Assembly (NCBI GenBank): GCA_029891385.1
Contig: CM057228.1
Span: 60,271,783 to 60,335,782, forward strand
Source of the DNA: Erythroxylum novogranatense
Lineage: Eukaryota > Streptophyta > Magnoliopsida > Malpighiales > Erythroxylaceae
Length of the DNA stretch: 64,000 nucleotides
Direction: 5' to 3'
This document shows, one piece after another, positions 1 to 11,264 of this stretch; within the stretch, counting starts at the first letter, position 1; each line of letters opens with the position of its first letter. Below the pieces are notes generated by a model. It saw only the letters and a program-made list of their open reading frames with translations, had not been told where the DNA came from and ran no database searches. Both the position numbers and the translations under genes were made by a program.

Positions 1-464
1 GAATTGTGAATGCATGAGTTGGGTGAACCATCGATGATGGTTTCTCCTTGAGTTCATAAACTCACCCAACATTGCATCTATTTTTTCAGGAAGTGAAGAG
101 TACCCGTTAGACACACGGGAGTATGTCTACCGCTAGCATGGCGTAGTGTCGGTCGGGATCAGTGTCGTCACATCTGCATTAGAGTAGTGAATTGCTTTAG
201 TGGGCCCCTTTTGATTTATGTGTACTTGTATGGTATAACTGAAATTGGTTTATAATAGAAATTGTTTTGTAATTGCAAATGTTTTGTTATAATTGGGCAA
301 ATCATTATTGTTTCTTGACTCAACTGCTTTTCGTAAGAAAAGAAAAATGTCATATCGAGTTTTAAAAAGGTAGTGATTGTTCTAGTACGCCACCCTCGCG
401 GGTCACGGGCTCGGATATCACTGTTGATGTCGGGTTCGGGTCTCGTCGAGAGTGGGGTGCTACA
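1..464 (+). mobile_element. 3' end of an LTR (element L0) inserted in the G1 integrase gene
   Basis: The segment ends in the LTR-type terminus GGGTGCTACA, and the next base resumes an integrase reading frame, so it is the right end of an element whose left part lies outside the window. It carries the same landmarks as the last parts of the G2 and G3 LTRs. These are a hairpin AACCATC-gat-GATGGTT at 26-42, a hairpin TGAGTT-cata-AACTCA at 49-64, a CCCGT/ACGGG hairpin at 103-119, the GGTCGGGATC motif near 150 and the GGATATC...GGGTTCGGGTC tail near 410-445. The expected duplication TATAT (465-469) cannot be checked because the left end is missing. Confidence 0.8.
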
Positions 465-1399
465 TATATTGATGAGATAGTGAGATTGCATGGGGTTTCA
501 GATTCGATAGTTTCTGATAGGGATCCTTGATTTACTTTGAGATTCTGGGGAAGTTTACAAGAGGCTTTCAGAACCAAGTTGAATTTTAGCACGGTTTTTC
601 ATTCTCAGACGGATGGTCAATCTGAGAGGACCATTCGGACTCTTAAGGGAATGCTCAGGGCATATGTGATGGATTTCAAAGGAGCTTGGGATGAGCATTT
701 TCCATTGGTTGAATTTGCTTATAATAATTCGTACCATTCGAGCATTCAGATGGCTCCTTATGAAGCACTGTATTGGAGGAGATGTAGAACTTTGATATAT
801 TGGGATGAAGAAGGAGAGAGGAAACTGATAGGGCCAGATTTGTTTAAGATGAAAGTCGACAAGGTTAATTTGGTTAAGCAACGGCTTAAAGCAACACAAG
901 ATAGAATGAAAAGTTATGTTGATGCACACAGGAAGGAAATGGGGTATGAAGTCGGTGATAAAGTATTTCTTAAGATGTCTCTTTGGAAAGGAGTCATGAG
1001 GTTTGGCAAGAAAGGCAAGTTGAGTCCGAGATATGTGGATCCTTATGAAATTCTTGAGTGAATTGGACCACTAACTTATAGGTTGACGTTGCCACCAGAA
1101 TTGTCACAGATACATGGCGTCTTTCATATGTCCATGTTGAGGAGGTATAGATCGGATCCCTCCCACATCATTTAGATTGTTGAGGTTTAATTGAGAGATG
1201 ATCTAAGTTATAAGGAGATTCCAGTGGAGATCTTGGACACCAAGTAAAAGATTCTCAGAAACAAAATTCAGCTAATCAAAGTCCTGTGGAGAAACCATTT
1301 TGTCGAAAAGGTCACGTGAGAGCCCTTGGAAGTTGTGAAGGAAAAGTACCCACACCTCTTCAACGAATCAGTTAAAAATTTTGAGGAAAATTTTTTAAG
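465..1399 (+). pseudogene. Ty3/gypsy integrase C-terminal part and chromodomain remnant (G1)
   Basis: The frame matches the end of the pol genes in G4 and G5. It shows the end of the integrase core (SDRDP region near 515-530, TDGQSER near 610-630), the MAPYEALY motif near 750, the GKKGKLSPRY motif near 1010 and the chromodomain end near 1290-1390. The open part is about 537-1061. The rest has in-frame stops, for example where a CGA-type arginine codon is expected at about 528, after the LSPRYVDPYEILE region at 1059-1061, and in the chromodomain. In an intact element this protein inserts cDNA and the chromodomain guides the choice of site. The N-terminal part is missing because L0 inserted at 464/465. 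Confidence 0.88.
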
Positions 1400-1409
1400 T
1401 GGGGAGAAA
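1400..1409 (+). other. Polypurine tract of G1
   Basis: The purine run TGGGGAGAAA lies directly before the LTR start TGTTGG. It occupies the position where plus-strand DNA synthesis is primed in LTR retrotransposons. Confidence 0.75.
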
Positions 1410-1640
1410 TGTTGGCCTCTGAGTTTTTTATTTATTTATTTGATTAAGCATGATTTGATTTATTTTGGGGTCTTGCTAGATTAATGTATGTTAATGTTAA
1501 TGAGATTATGTTATATAAGTGAATTAAATTAAATTTAAAGTGATAAGTTGCATAAGGGGTATTGTTGGAAGATCACATAAGTTGTAAAATCATAATGCAT
1601 TGAAGGAGGGGTAAATTAGACATTTGAGATTCATTAAGAG

Positions 1641-1647
1641 TATAAAA
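1641..1647 (+). promoter_or_regulatory. TATA box of the G1 LTR
   Basis: TATAAAAAGG lies about 230 bases into the LTR, just upstream of a purine-rich leader. The equivalent place in the G4 LTR also has TATAAAA. A start roughly 30 bases downstream is inferred. Confidence 0.6.
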
Positions 1648-1881
1648 AGGAGAAGAAAATGTGGTCTTACATTGAAGAAGAAGCTAAAAATGAAAATTAG
1701 AGAAAAGAGAGGAGAGAGAGTGTCATATGAGGAGAAAAGAAGACATAGAAAGAAGGGCAAGCTAGGTTTCAACTTTTCTTAGCCTTCAAGAGGGATTTTG
1801 GGGTTGAGTAAGAAGGGAAAAAGGAAGAGGAAGATTAGAGCTTCCATTAGAGCCAAGAAATCCATTGATTGGTGGAGATTC

Positions 1882-1890
1882 AAGGTAAGT
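1882..1890 (+). other. Consensus 5' splice donor inside the G1 LTR
   Basis: AAGGTAAGT fits the plant donor consensus. The same signal, about 170-500 bases downstream of the TATA box, occurs in the LTRs of G2 (GT at 13797), G4 (33384) and G5 (43027), and in reverse complement in S1, S2, S3, G3 and G6. Use of the site is inferred from this conservation only. Confidence 0.4.
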
Positions 1891-2590
1891 TTGTGTTTTG
1901 ATATTTAGATTTTTGGAAGGGTTTTGGTTCAAAGAGCTTAGGAAATGTATGGGTTTGGGTATTCTAGAGAAAATTTTATGAATATATTTCTTTGGGTTGT
2001 CCAATTTGAATTCCTTTTAATTTGTAGTTTTTGTCAATGTTGAAGAAAATCAAGAGAGGTAAGAGGAGCAAGAGTAGAGGCTTTTTATGCAAGGTTTTCA
2101 AGTAAGGAAATCAAGGTGGGTGACATTTTTATAGTTGAGTTAATAAGCTTTTAAAATTTCTCCAAATAAATGGAAGTTAATGATTTTCCAACTACCTTGA
2201 CAATGTGCATGTATTGTCCTTTAAAAATGCCTTGAGAATGAGTCATGTGATTTTGTATGTGAATTTCTGTGAATGACTTATGAGCTAATATGAAAATGTT
2301 TTCAAATGGCTTTATAATATTTGTATTTGATACTTTTGGAATGATTTGGGAAATGGATTTATGATTGTTATAGGAATGTTGATGGGAATGCATGAGAATT
2401 ATGTCATGCGTGTGGCAAGAAAGTTTTAGAAATATGCCATTTGGGGCAATTAGTTTTCAAGTCATGAATTACTTATTATGTGGGTTTGTGGTGGTCCGTT
2501 AAGTTAAGTCAACTGCACTTGATTAAAAAGACATCTCTTATTGCCCGCTAATGGCATGGAACTCCCTCGCAGACTCCCATAAGTTCACGA

Positions 2591-2622
2591 CTACGCAAGA
2601 TCATTTTGTGGGATTGCGATAG
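2591..2622 (+). other. Hairpin in the G1 LTR related to the S2 hairpin pair
   Basis: CTA+CGCAA pairs with TTGCG+TAG around a 15-base loop, with one bulged A. The preceding ACTCCCATAAG and the TGTGGGA in the loop align with the hairpins of solo LTR S2 read on its sense strand, although the stem sequence is different. Confidence 0.5.
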
Positions 2623-3324
2623 TATGTTTTGTTTACATCTACACAAGAACCATATGGGATGTAACATCCCATCCCCATATTAAGAGTTAGGAACAAAAAT
2701 TTCAATGCATGTAAGCTCAAAGAGAGATTAAGGAAATGCATTTTTTTTGCTCATGCATAATGTTAGCATATATGCACATAAATATTAAATCTTTGCATAA
2801 AAATAAGTGTACATGCATTCATTGACAACTCTAAGTGTGATTGTTTTTAAATGCGATGTTATTGAAAGTGAGAAGTAGAGGAAGTGGAAAGAGTGATCTA
2901 GGTATGAGTTGAGACAAGGAAAGATTTGGAAAAAAAATTGGTAGTGATCTAGAAAATGTTCACTGAATATGCTCCAGTCTTTTAGCCATAACGTTTTCTC
3001 TAGTTGTCCAAAAGAGATGATTCTTAATTTGGATTAATCTAGAGATATATGGCTATATTTAGTAAGCAGACATCAAATTTTAGTTCTAACTCTAAAAGTC
3101 TCAAAATTTCATGAAGTTATGGAGTTGGTCTAGTACGTTGGTGTGTGTATGGAAAATTCATCTTTGGAGTTTAGGGACAAATTTGGGATTGATATAAAGA
3201 GATTTTAGACAATATGCCATTGCAAAGTTGTAGATCTTTCTTTTATGTTTCCAATGGTATATAGTATGAAAATTTTGGACATCGAAGTCAAAACTTATGA
3301 TTCTTATAAGGGGAGACATTCTGG

Positions 3325-3440
3325 AAAAAGTGAGACACAAAAGTAAGACGCAAAAGTAAGACGAAATGAAAGTAAGACAAAGTGAAACTAAGAAAAAAGG
3401 AAAGTGAGATGATGCAAAAGTGATACGATACAGAAGTCAA
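3325..3440 (+). repeat. Short repeat cluster with unit near AAAGTAAGACG (G2 5' LTR)
   Basis: About ten imperfect copies of an 11-base unit, AAAGTRAGACG, are packed here. The 3' LTR holds an expanded version at 26820-27070. The cluster directly precedes the target site of C1. Confidence 0.7.
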
Positions 3441-3451
3441 ACGATAGAATT

Positions 3452-4536
3452 TGTTGGACTAATGGTGGTTGACAAATTAAATCCCACTTATGTTTAGATA
3501 ATAACAAAATGTATAGGATTTGTTCAGAAATTATTTCAGGTGTTTTGGATTGAAATAAATCTAGAAAGCATTATAAATCATGGTGAAATCAAAAAGGAAG
3601 TAATCTTCAACATGATAGAGACTTAAATATGAAGATTATGGGAAGATCCGAACAAAAATATCTGTTGGAGTCAACACAAGTCGACCAACATTTCACAAGT
3701 CTACTAATAAATTAAGGATCATCAGATGGGGCTTGAAACAAGTCGACTAATGTATTAAAAGTCGACTACAAATCAATTGAATAAGAGCACTAGTCAACTA
3801 TCATGGCACTAGTCGATTGATCGAAGAGCGAAGTTAAAGCCTGTAATGAAAAATGCTAATACTAGTCGACTATAACAGCTCGACTAGTCGACTATCAGGT
3901 AGAGCTGAACAAGATGTGTTTAAATCATTCCTAAATGGAAAGGAAGAAATCAAGCAACGTCCATAAGAAATAATGCAACGACTAGAAGAGGATTTACAAC
4001 CGGTAGAAGAGGATTTACAATGGCTATATTCATCTCTAGTCTCCAGATATATAGTGGTAAATCAAGGGATCGTATACACAAGTCTAAAAAGCTAAAGAAT
4101 TCCACTATTGTTCCAAACTTGCTCTATATTGATCTTATCTTGTTTCAAATATATATTGAGCATTATTCTTTCATTTTTATCTCATTATTATTGTGAGTTG
4201 AGTGATTAGTGAAAAGTCACTTGTGAGGTAGGATTTGTGCTGGAAAACAAATCAATTGTAAGGGTAGCTTGAACTAGAAATCAAGCGGTGTTGTAAAATT
4301 TCACACTGAACTAAAAAGTGTGCAGTAAAATGATTGTCCAAATCCTAAGTGGGAGTTAGGTAGAGGACGTAGGTCTTAGCACCAAACCTCTATAAAAACA
4401 TTTTTTTCTCCTCTTCCCAACTAGTTTACATTTCAATTTAATCGTTTAAATTATTGTGTTCTAATTCGTTGTTATTTGTAGCACTTTGCGAAAAAGGTTC
4501 AAAGATCTATTTAACTCCCCTTCTAGATCGTTTACA
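3452..4536 (+). repeat. 5' LTR of C1
   Basis: This 1085-base LTR runs from TGTTGG to TTTACA and matches the 1083-base 3' LTR with scattered substitutions. It contains a cluster of AGTCGACT-type palindromes. Confidence 0.93.
3677..3894 (+). repeat. AGTCGACT palindrome cluster in the C1 5' LTR
   Basis: Nine or so copies of AGTCGAC(T) or one-base variants lie within about 220 bases, several as the full palindrome AGTCGACT. The 3' LTR keeps the same cluster at about 11991-12209. Sirevirus LTRs are known to carry clusters of a short palindrome, so a regulatory role in the promoter is likely. Confidence 0.8.
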
Positions 4537-4538
4537 AT

Positions 4539-4549
4539 TGGTATCAGAG
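4539..4549 (+). other. Primer-binding site of C1 (initiator tRNA-Met)
   Basis: TGGTATCAGAG begins two bases after the 5' LTR and is complementary to the 3' end of plant initiator tRNA-Met. Confidence 0.9.
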
Positions 4550-4564
4550 AAGAAGTATCCAAGG

Positions 4565-6274
4565 ATGGCACACAATAACCTAGCGGAAGAAGGTAACACA
4601 AATAATCATCCTCCTTTGTTTAATGGTACTAACTATTATTCTTGGAAAAATCCTATGAAGTATCATATTATAAGCGAAGGAGTGGAGTATTGGAAGATCA
4701 TCATCTTCGGTCCACATGTTCCATTAAAAGAAAATGGCGAGGTGAAAACGGACCCGGAATATATTGACAATGATTGGAAGCAAGCCTACATCAACACAAA
4801 AGCAATAAAATTGATATACTGTGCTCTCACCGTTGAGGAGAGAAATCGAGTGAACTCGTGTACTAGTGCGAAAGAAATATGGGAAAGACTTCGCATCACT
4901 CATGAAGGAACCAATCAAGTTCGAGAGACAAAGATCAACATGCTTCTGCATGACTATGAAATGTTTGTCATGAAGGAAGGTGAGTCTATGTCCACTATGC
5001 TTGATCGTTTTGTAGAAATCATAAATGGATTAGGCAACCTTGTAAAGCATATGACGGATAGCGAGAAGGTGAAAAAGATTCTTCGTTCACTACCAAAAGA
5101 ATGGGACTCTCAATTCACCGCTATTATGGAGTCTAAGGATCTCAATCATTTGAAATTCAACGCCTTGGTGGGATCTCTCTTAAACTATGAGATCATCCTC
5201 AAATCAAGAGGAGGTAGAGGTAAGTTACAAAAATCAATTGCTTTAAAAGCTAATGCATCTTCTCTTGACAAAAGTGACGAAGAAATAGATGAAGAAGAAG
5301 AAGATGAAGAAATAGCAATGTATGCCAGGAACTTGAGAAAGTTCAAAAGGCTACTCAAAAATAGGAGGAAAGAATTACGTGGTGGAGGAAATGAAGAAAG
5401 AAAGAAGTACACCATGGAAAGAAGGTCTAAGAGCTATGAAGAAAAGAAGAGTAATGAAGAATGTTGGAAATGTGGAAAAAGAGGACATCATTCTAGAGAA
5501 TGCAAAAGCTCATCCTTCACTTCAAATCTTCAAAAAAAAAATGACAAGTATGACAAAGGGAAAAAGAAAGCTAGCCTTGTAGCCACTTGGAGTGATGATG
5601 AGGAAGCATATCAAAGAAATGATGAAAACATCTTAGCTCTTATGGCAAATAGCTCCTTAACAAGTGATGATGAGGATGAGGTAACATTCATTGATCAAGA
5701 TCTTAGAGATTCTTTTAATGCTTTACAAATTGATTTTGAAGAAGCTATTGAGATCAACAAGAAATTGAGAAAGAAAATAAGAGAACTAGTTGCTGAACAT
5801 AGTGTTTTACATGAGACTATTGATGATTTAGATTGCCCTAAGGAAGATCATTCTGCATGCCTTGCTGAAAAAGAAAATCTTACTTGTGAACTTGATAGAC
5901 TTAGAAAGGAGTTTTCTTATATGGTTGGAAAATTTGCTGGTAGAAATGAAAAGTTTGAAAAGATGTTATATTTACAAAGATATTCAATTTCTAGACATGG
6001 TTTAGGATTTGATCCTTTTAATAGAGATTGCTTTTCGATTTCTGAATTCACTAAAGATGGAAAAGTTTCTAAATGTGCTAAGTGTTTGAAAGATGGTCAT
6101 ATAGAAATTGCATGTAAGAGTATTAGGAGATGTATTATTGTTAAGAAAATCCGGGTGGTTAAAGGCACAACACCTCCTAATGTGGTTTATATGGCTAACC
6201 AAAATGGACCCAAAATGGCTTGGGTACCTATAAAGATAAAGAATGTTTCTATTTTAGGTACAAACAAGGGATGA
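4565..6274 (+). CDS. gag: Copia gag polyprotein (C1)
   Basis: The frame is open for 569 codons from the ATG at 4565. The upstream in-frame extension to 4454 lies in the LTR and primer-binding site and is not likely to be translated. The N-terminal half has the copia gag fold signatures NGTNYYSWK near residue 20 and a UBN2-type region. An acidic EEEEDEE tract is near residue 245. A CCHC zinc knuckle (CWKCGKRGHHSREC) near residue 300 would bind genomic RNA, and a Lys/Glu-rich coiled-coil region follows, as in Sirevirus gags. It ends at a TGA at 6272-6274 just before the protease. In intact relatives gag usually reads on into pol, so this stop and the frame change after it are probably damage. 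Confidence 0.87.
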   Translation: MAHNNLAEEGNTNNHPPLFNGTNYYSWKNPMKYHIISEGVEYWKIIIFGPHVPLKENGEVKTDPEYIDNDWKQAYINTKAIKLIYCALTVEERNRVNSCTSAKEIWERLRITHEGTNQVRETKINMLLHDYEMFVMKEGESMSTMLDRFVEIINGLGNLVKHMTDSEKVKKILRSLPKEWDSQFTAIMESKDLNHLKFNALVGSLLNYEIILKSRGGRGKLQKSIALKANASSLDKSDEEIDEEEEDEEIAMYARNLRKFKRLLKNRRKELRGGGNEERKKYTMERRSKSYEEKKSNEECWKCGKRGHHSRECKSSSFTSNLQKKNDKYDKGKKKASLVATWSDDEEAYQRNDENILALMANSSLTSDDEDEVTFIDQDLRDSFNALQIDFEEAIEINKKLRKKIRELVAEHSVLHETIDDLDCPKEDHSACLAEKENLTCELDRLRKEFSYMVGKFAGRNEKFEKMLYLQRYSISRHGLGFDPFNRDCFSISEFTKDGKVSKCAKCLKDGHIEIACKSIRRCIIVKKIRVVKGTTPPNVVYMANQNGPKMAWVPIKIKNVSILGTNKG

Positions 6275-6293
6275 AAAACCAACAAGCACATAG

Positions 6294-7666
6294 TACATTG
6301 ATAGTGGATGTTCAAGGCACATAAGTGGAGACAAGAACCTATTTGCAGAAATTAGACCAAAGAATAAAGGATATGTCACATTTGGAGACAACAACAAAGG
6401 TAAAGTCATTGGTATTGGTAAAGTGGGTAAGGAACCTTTGCCTACCATTGACAATGATTTGCTTGTCGATGGCTTGAAACATAATTTGCTAAGTTTTTCT
6501 CAATTATGTGATATGAATTTTAATGTGACATTTGAATCATCTCATTGCATGGTTAAGAAGGATGATCATGTTGCTTTTATTGGTTTGAGACATGGAAATA
6601 CATATATTGTTAACTTACATGGTTTGAGACATGGAAATACATATATTGTTAACTTACATGATGATAGTTCTTTTAATGAAAAGTGTTTGGTGACATTAGA
6701 AGAAAATGCATTTTTATGGCATAGAAAATTAGGACATGCACTATTGCCTTTAATTTCTAAGCTTTCAAAAAATGACATTGTGAAAGGTTTGCCTAAGATA
6801 AAATTTGTTAAAGATCACTTGTGTGAATCTTGTTTGAAAGGCAAACATGTTAGAGAATCTTTCAAACCAAAGAAAGAAATTTGTACTTCTAGAATTCTAG
6901 AACTTGTTCATATGGATTTGATTGGACCTTCTAGACATGCTAGTCTAAGTGGTAAATTATATGTTCTTGTCATTGTTAATGATTTTTCTAGATTTACTTG
7001 GGTGAGATTTCTTGTTAATAAAAGTGATGCTTTTAACGAGTTTACTAAGTGGTGCAGGTTGTTTCAAAATGAAAAGAATTTGACAATTGTTGTGATTAGA
7101 ACCGATCATGGAGGTGAATTTGAGTGTGAAACATTTGAAAGGCTTTGTGACAAATATGGAATGGAGCACAATTTCTTAACACTAGAACACCACAGCAAAA
7201 CGGTGTAGTTGAAAGGAAGAATCGCTCACTTGAAGAAATGACTAGAACAATGTTGAATGAGTACAATCTTCCTAAATCCTTTTGGGCGTAAGCAATCAAT
7301 ACCGCGTGCTATGTCATCAATAGAGTGCATCTTAGACGAGACAAAAATAAGACACCATACGAGTTATGGAAAGATAAGAAACCCAACATTTCATATTTTC
7401 ATCCTTTTTGTTGCAAAGTTTTTATTCATAATAATGGAAAGAACAACCTAGGTAAATTTGATTCAAAATCTGATGTTGGTGTGTTTCTTGGTTATTCTTT
7501 AACTAGTAAGGCATTTAGAGTCTATAACAATAGAACTAAGTGTGTTGAAGAAAATACTCATGTTAAATTCGATGATATGATTTCACCCCTGAGAAAGGTT
7601 TGTTTTGATGATGATACAGGAAATTTAGGAAATGGAGTTGAAGAAATTGAATCCAAGTTTGAATAA
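6294..7666 (+). pseudogene. pol: Copia protease and integrase remnant (C1 pol, N-terminal part)
   Basis: The protease signature Y-I-D-S-G-C-S starts at 6294, directly after a TAG where a tryptophan codon is expected. The pre-integrase zinc region follows (WHRKLGH near 6718, CESCLKGK near 6822). The integrase core shows D in HMDLIGP near 6913 and D in RTDHGGEFE near 7100. A frameshift near 7190 separates these from the third catalytic region (QQNGVVERKN near 7195-7230). A TAA at about 7290 interrupts the next part, and the C-terminal region runs at 7325-7666. A 39-base in-frame tandem duplication sits at 6582-6659. The enzyme would be inactive as annotated. Confidence 0.88.
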
Positions 7667-9355
7667 ATGAAGTTAAATAAAGAAGACCATGTACCCAACA
7701 TTAAAACATGGGCAAAAAAAAATCATCCTATGGAGCAAGTAATTAGTAGCTTGAATGATGGTTTAAGAACTATGAGAAATGTCTACGAGCACATGAACAA
7801 CTCAACTTTCATCTCATTAGTGGAACCCAAGAATATAAAAGAAGCTCTTGAAGATGAAAATTAGCTATTAGCAATGCAAGAAGAGCTTAATCAATTCAAG
7901 AGAAATAACGTATGGGATTTGGTAGCTCCACCAAAGGACAAGACAATTATTGGAGTCAAGTGGGTAAATAGGATAAAGTATGATGAGAATGGTGAATTCA
8001 TCAAGAATAAGTCAAGGTTAGTAGCTCAAAGATTTTATCAAGAAGAAGGCCTTGATTATAATGAGACATATGCTCCTGTGGTTTGATTGGAAGCGATCAG
8101 ACTATTATGTGCTTTTGTGTCGCATAAAAAGATCAAATTAAATCAAATGGATGTCAAGAGTGTGTTTCTTAATGGATACATTCAAGAGGAAGTTTATGTC
8201 AAACAACCACCGGGTTTTGAAGATTATGAACATCCGGATTATGTCTACAAACTCAAGAAGGCACTCTATGGGTTAAAGCAAGCGCCGAGATCATGGTACG
8301 AAAGGTTAAGTACTTTTCTAACTCAACATGGTTATATTCGTGGTAAGATTGATAATACTTCGTTTATTAAACATGTTGATCAAGATATGCTAATTTGTCA
8401 AATATATGTTGATGATATTGTGTTTGGTGCTACTAATGAATTTTTGTGTAAAGAATTTAGTGATTTAATGCAAAGTGAATTTGGAATGAGCATTGGGAGA
8501 ACTCAAATTCTTTCTTGGGTTGCAAACCAAGCAATACAAAAATGGGATCTCATTCACCAATCAAAATATACCAAGGAGTTTCTAAAGAAGTTCAAAATGG
8601 AAGGATGCAAAGTAGCAGCGACACCAATGGCAACAAATCTGGTCTTGGAAAAATCTAAACATGAGGAAGATGTTGATCAAAAACTTTATAGAGGTGTGAT
8701 CGACTCCCTTTTGTATTTAACTTCTTCTAGACCTGATATTATGTTTGCTACATGTTTGTGTGCTAGATTTCAATCTTGTCCTAAATCTTCTCATTTGAGT
8801 GCATGCAAAAGAATTTTTAGATATCTGAGTAGAACTGTTAATCATAGTTTATGGCATCCCAGTTGTGAATCTTTTGATTTATATGCTTATAGTGATGTTG
8901 ATCATGGTGGTTGTAGAGTAGATAGAAAAAGCACTAGTGGCTTATGTCATTTCTTAGGATCATCTTTGATCTCTTGGGCTAGTAAAAAGCAAGTTAGTGT
9001 AGCTATTTCCACTGTTGAATCTAAATATGTAACAACTGGAAGTGCGTGTGCCCAAGTTATTTGGATTAAACATCAGTTGCTTGATTATGGTATTGCGGTT
9101 AAAACTATTCCTATTTATTGTTATAATACCAGTGCAATCTGTTTGAGTAAAAATCAAATTTTGCATAGTAGAACCAAGCATATAGAAATTAGACATCATT
9201 TCATACGTGATCATTGCTTGAAAGGTGACATTTGTTTGAAGCATGTTTCTTCGAGTGACCAATTGGCTTATATATTTACTAAACCCCTGAAGGAAGATTT
9301 GTTTGTGGACATCAAATTGAAACTTGGTATGTGTGATTTAAATTCCTTTGGTTGA
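7667..9355 (+). pseudogene. pol: Copia reverse transcriptase and RNase H remnant (C1 pol, C-terminal part)
   Basis: RT motifs are clear: VWDLV and VKWV near 7910-7965, LDYNETYAPVV ending at 8083, the catalytic YVDD near 8407 and GLKQAPRSWY near 8270. Two nonsense codons break the frame. One is a TAG at 7862-7864 where tryptophan is expected, and the other is a TGA at 8084-8086 where arginine is expected. RNase H follows, with SDVDHGG near 8893 and a C-terminal region ending in KLGMCDL. The usual catalytic Asp in the CDN motif is Tyr here (CYN, near 9120), so RNase H would be inactive even without the stops. The stops are of the kind produced by deamination of methylated cytosine. Confidence 0.88.
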
Positions 9356-9985
9356 TTTTTATGCATACATTAGCACAGCAAAATGGTCAAACATTAGGCA
9401 ACAATGCAATTCCATCTGAAAAATACATCATCATGATCTACACTTAGGCTAAAACATGATATATTTGGAGTTTAGCAATATTCCAGTCGACTAATTGGAG
9501 TCTAAGTCAACTGAGGAAGAGGAATTACTCGAGTGTTCTGATTTATTATAGTTATAGTTGACTAATAGTATTTGACTAGTCGATTATTACACCTACTTTT
9601 TTCAAAACCAGTCGACTAACTATATGCGACTAGTCGACTAGTTTTCTTTCAGACAAACCCCACTCTTTCTTTTATTTTTATTAGTCGACTAACCCCATAC
9701 CATTTGACTACCAATCATCCAGATCCCCTTTAAAAGCTCTTTTTCCCCAAACCTCCGAAAAAGTTATCTTCCTCTCCTTCGAAAATTCTCCTTCATAGTT
9801 GACTATTCTCCTCTTTTTTTTTTCTCAAAATCACAATACCCACTGTCAATCGACCTTCAAAAGCACTAAACCCCTTGATAAATTCCTCAAATCCTCCTTA
9901 TTCTCTTAAAATCCCCTTTCGACACTCATAAACCCTAACATTCGCAATTTACTCCTATCTCTCTTAAATCCTTCACTCTCTCGAA
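9356..9985 (+). repeat. C1 spacer between pol and third gene with AGTCGACT motifs
   Basis: No gene is seen here. Copies of (T)AGTCGACTA and near variants recur between about 9484 and 9710, so the palindrome of the C1 LTR also occurs inside the element. The rest is a pyrimidine-rich leader up to the start codon of the env-like gene. Confidence 0.6.
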
Positions 9986-11264
9986 ATGACTCCAAGAAAA
10001 GCTAGTGGAAAAGGGAAGAAGACAGCCACTTCTCCACGAGGTCCAAGAGTACGTGGGTCTTCTTCAAGAGGAGGTGGTGAAAGAGAAAACAAAGAATTTG
10101 AAGCAAGGTTCATTGCATGTGAAGCTCAAACCCTCTATTATACGGTGCTCAAAACAGAGGTATTAATCCCATCCATGAGATTTGATTGGGTTGAGTTAGA
10201 CCATAGTGAGTATACGGATTTATTTTCTGAAATCACAACTTTTGGACTGCGTTATTTCTTGGATTATACTAATAATATCGATGAGGATATGGTGAGGGAA
10301 TTTTATACAAATCTTGTGGTGATTCGGAGTAATGTGGATACTAGTGTACACTTGAAATCCATATTCAAGGCAAAGAATTATTTATTTGTGAAGATTATTT
10401 GTCAAGAGGGTTTCAATTGCCTAATGGTGTAGTTAGGCCTAGTGTTTCCTTTTTATATTTGGGTATTTTAAGACATGAAGATGGTGAAACGGATGAGGAG
10501 GCTGAGGATAATTTCAGTTACACTGAAGCACAGGGTGATGATCTACTTGCTAGATTATGTTCTGACCATTCGCCACCTTTTGAGGCAATGGATTTGCCCT
10601 TAAACTATAGACTAGTGCATTATGCTATCAACCGTGTGGTGAATCCAAAGAAGGCAAGCAATAATCATAGCACATCTTTGGATAAGGAGATACTGTGGCA
10701 CTTGGAAGAAGGGAGAAAAATAAATTTTCCAAGCTTGATTATACAGATGATGAGAAAGAAGGCAAATTTACTAAGTGGTGAGCTGAAAAGAAAAATGGGC
10801 AAGCATAAAGGTATGCCATATGGAGCCTTGATAACTCACATGGCCAAGCTGCAAAAATGCAATTTGAACGCCTATGACTATTATCCCTATCCTCAGAGTT
10901 GGAGATTTACTCCTTATAATCTCCGCAGTATGAAATTGGTCAAAAATAGTTGAGAGAGGATGGGTTTATTCATACCATGTTGAGAAGTTAGGTTTGACCT
11001 TGGAGAATAAACAAGTGCCTAGGAGGCAACGTTCTAAGAGGGCAGGTGATCGCCCTAGCAGTTCCCGACTAAGTAGTGTGCGAAGAGGTGAAGTATCTCA
11101 AGCAACTGGAAGAACTGAATGATCGCACTGATGATCAACAGGCTATGATCATGCAATTGGAGAAGAGTGTCAATGAGCAAAGGAGTATGTTTACCCGTCT
11201 AGAGAAAAGCATCAAGAAAGACTTTGATAAGTTAGGTTGTAGGCATGATGATTCCTTATCTTGA
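9986..11264 (+). pseudogene. Sirevirus env-like third gene (broken into three frames)
   Basis: Three consecutive open pieces in different frames (9986-10432, 10399-10953, 11076-11264) look like one original gene after pol. The N-terminus is basic and rich in Arg, Ser and Gly. The middle resembles the domain often annotated as putative plant transposon protein, with VREFYTNL near 10288 and an LPYGALITHM-like motif (here MPYGALITHM) near 10812. The C-terminus is a coiled coil (LEELNDRTDDQQAMIMQLEK near 11115). No clear signal peptide or membrane segment was seen. Frameshifts lie near 10415 and after 10953. The function of this third gene is not established, and the assignment rests on position and the shared domain. 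Confidence 0.7.
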
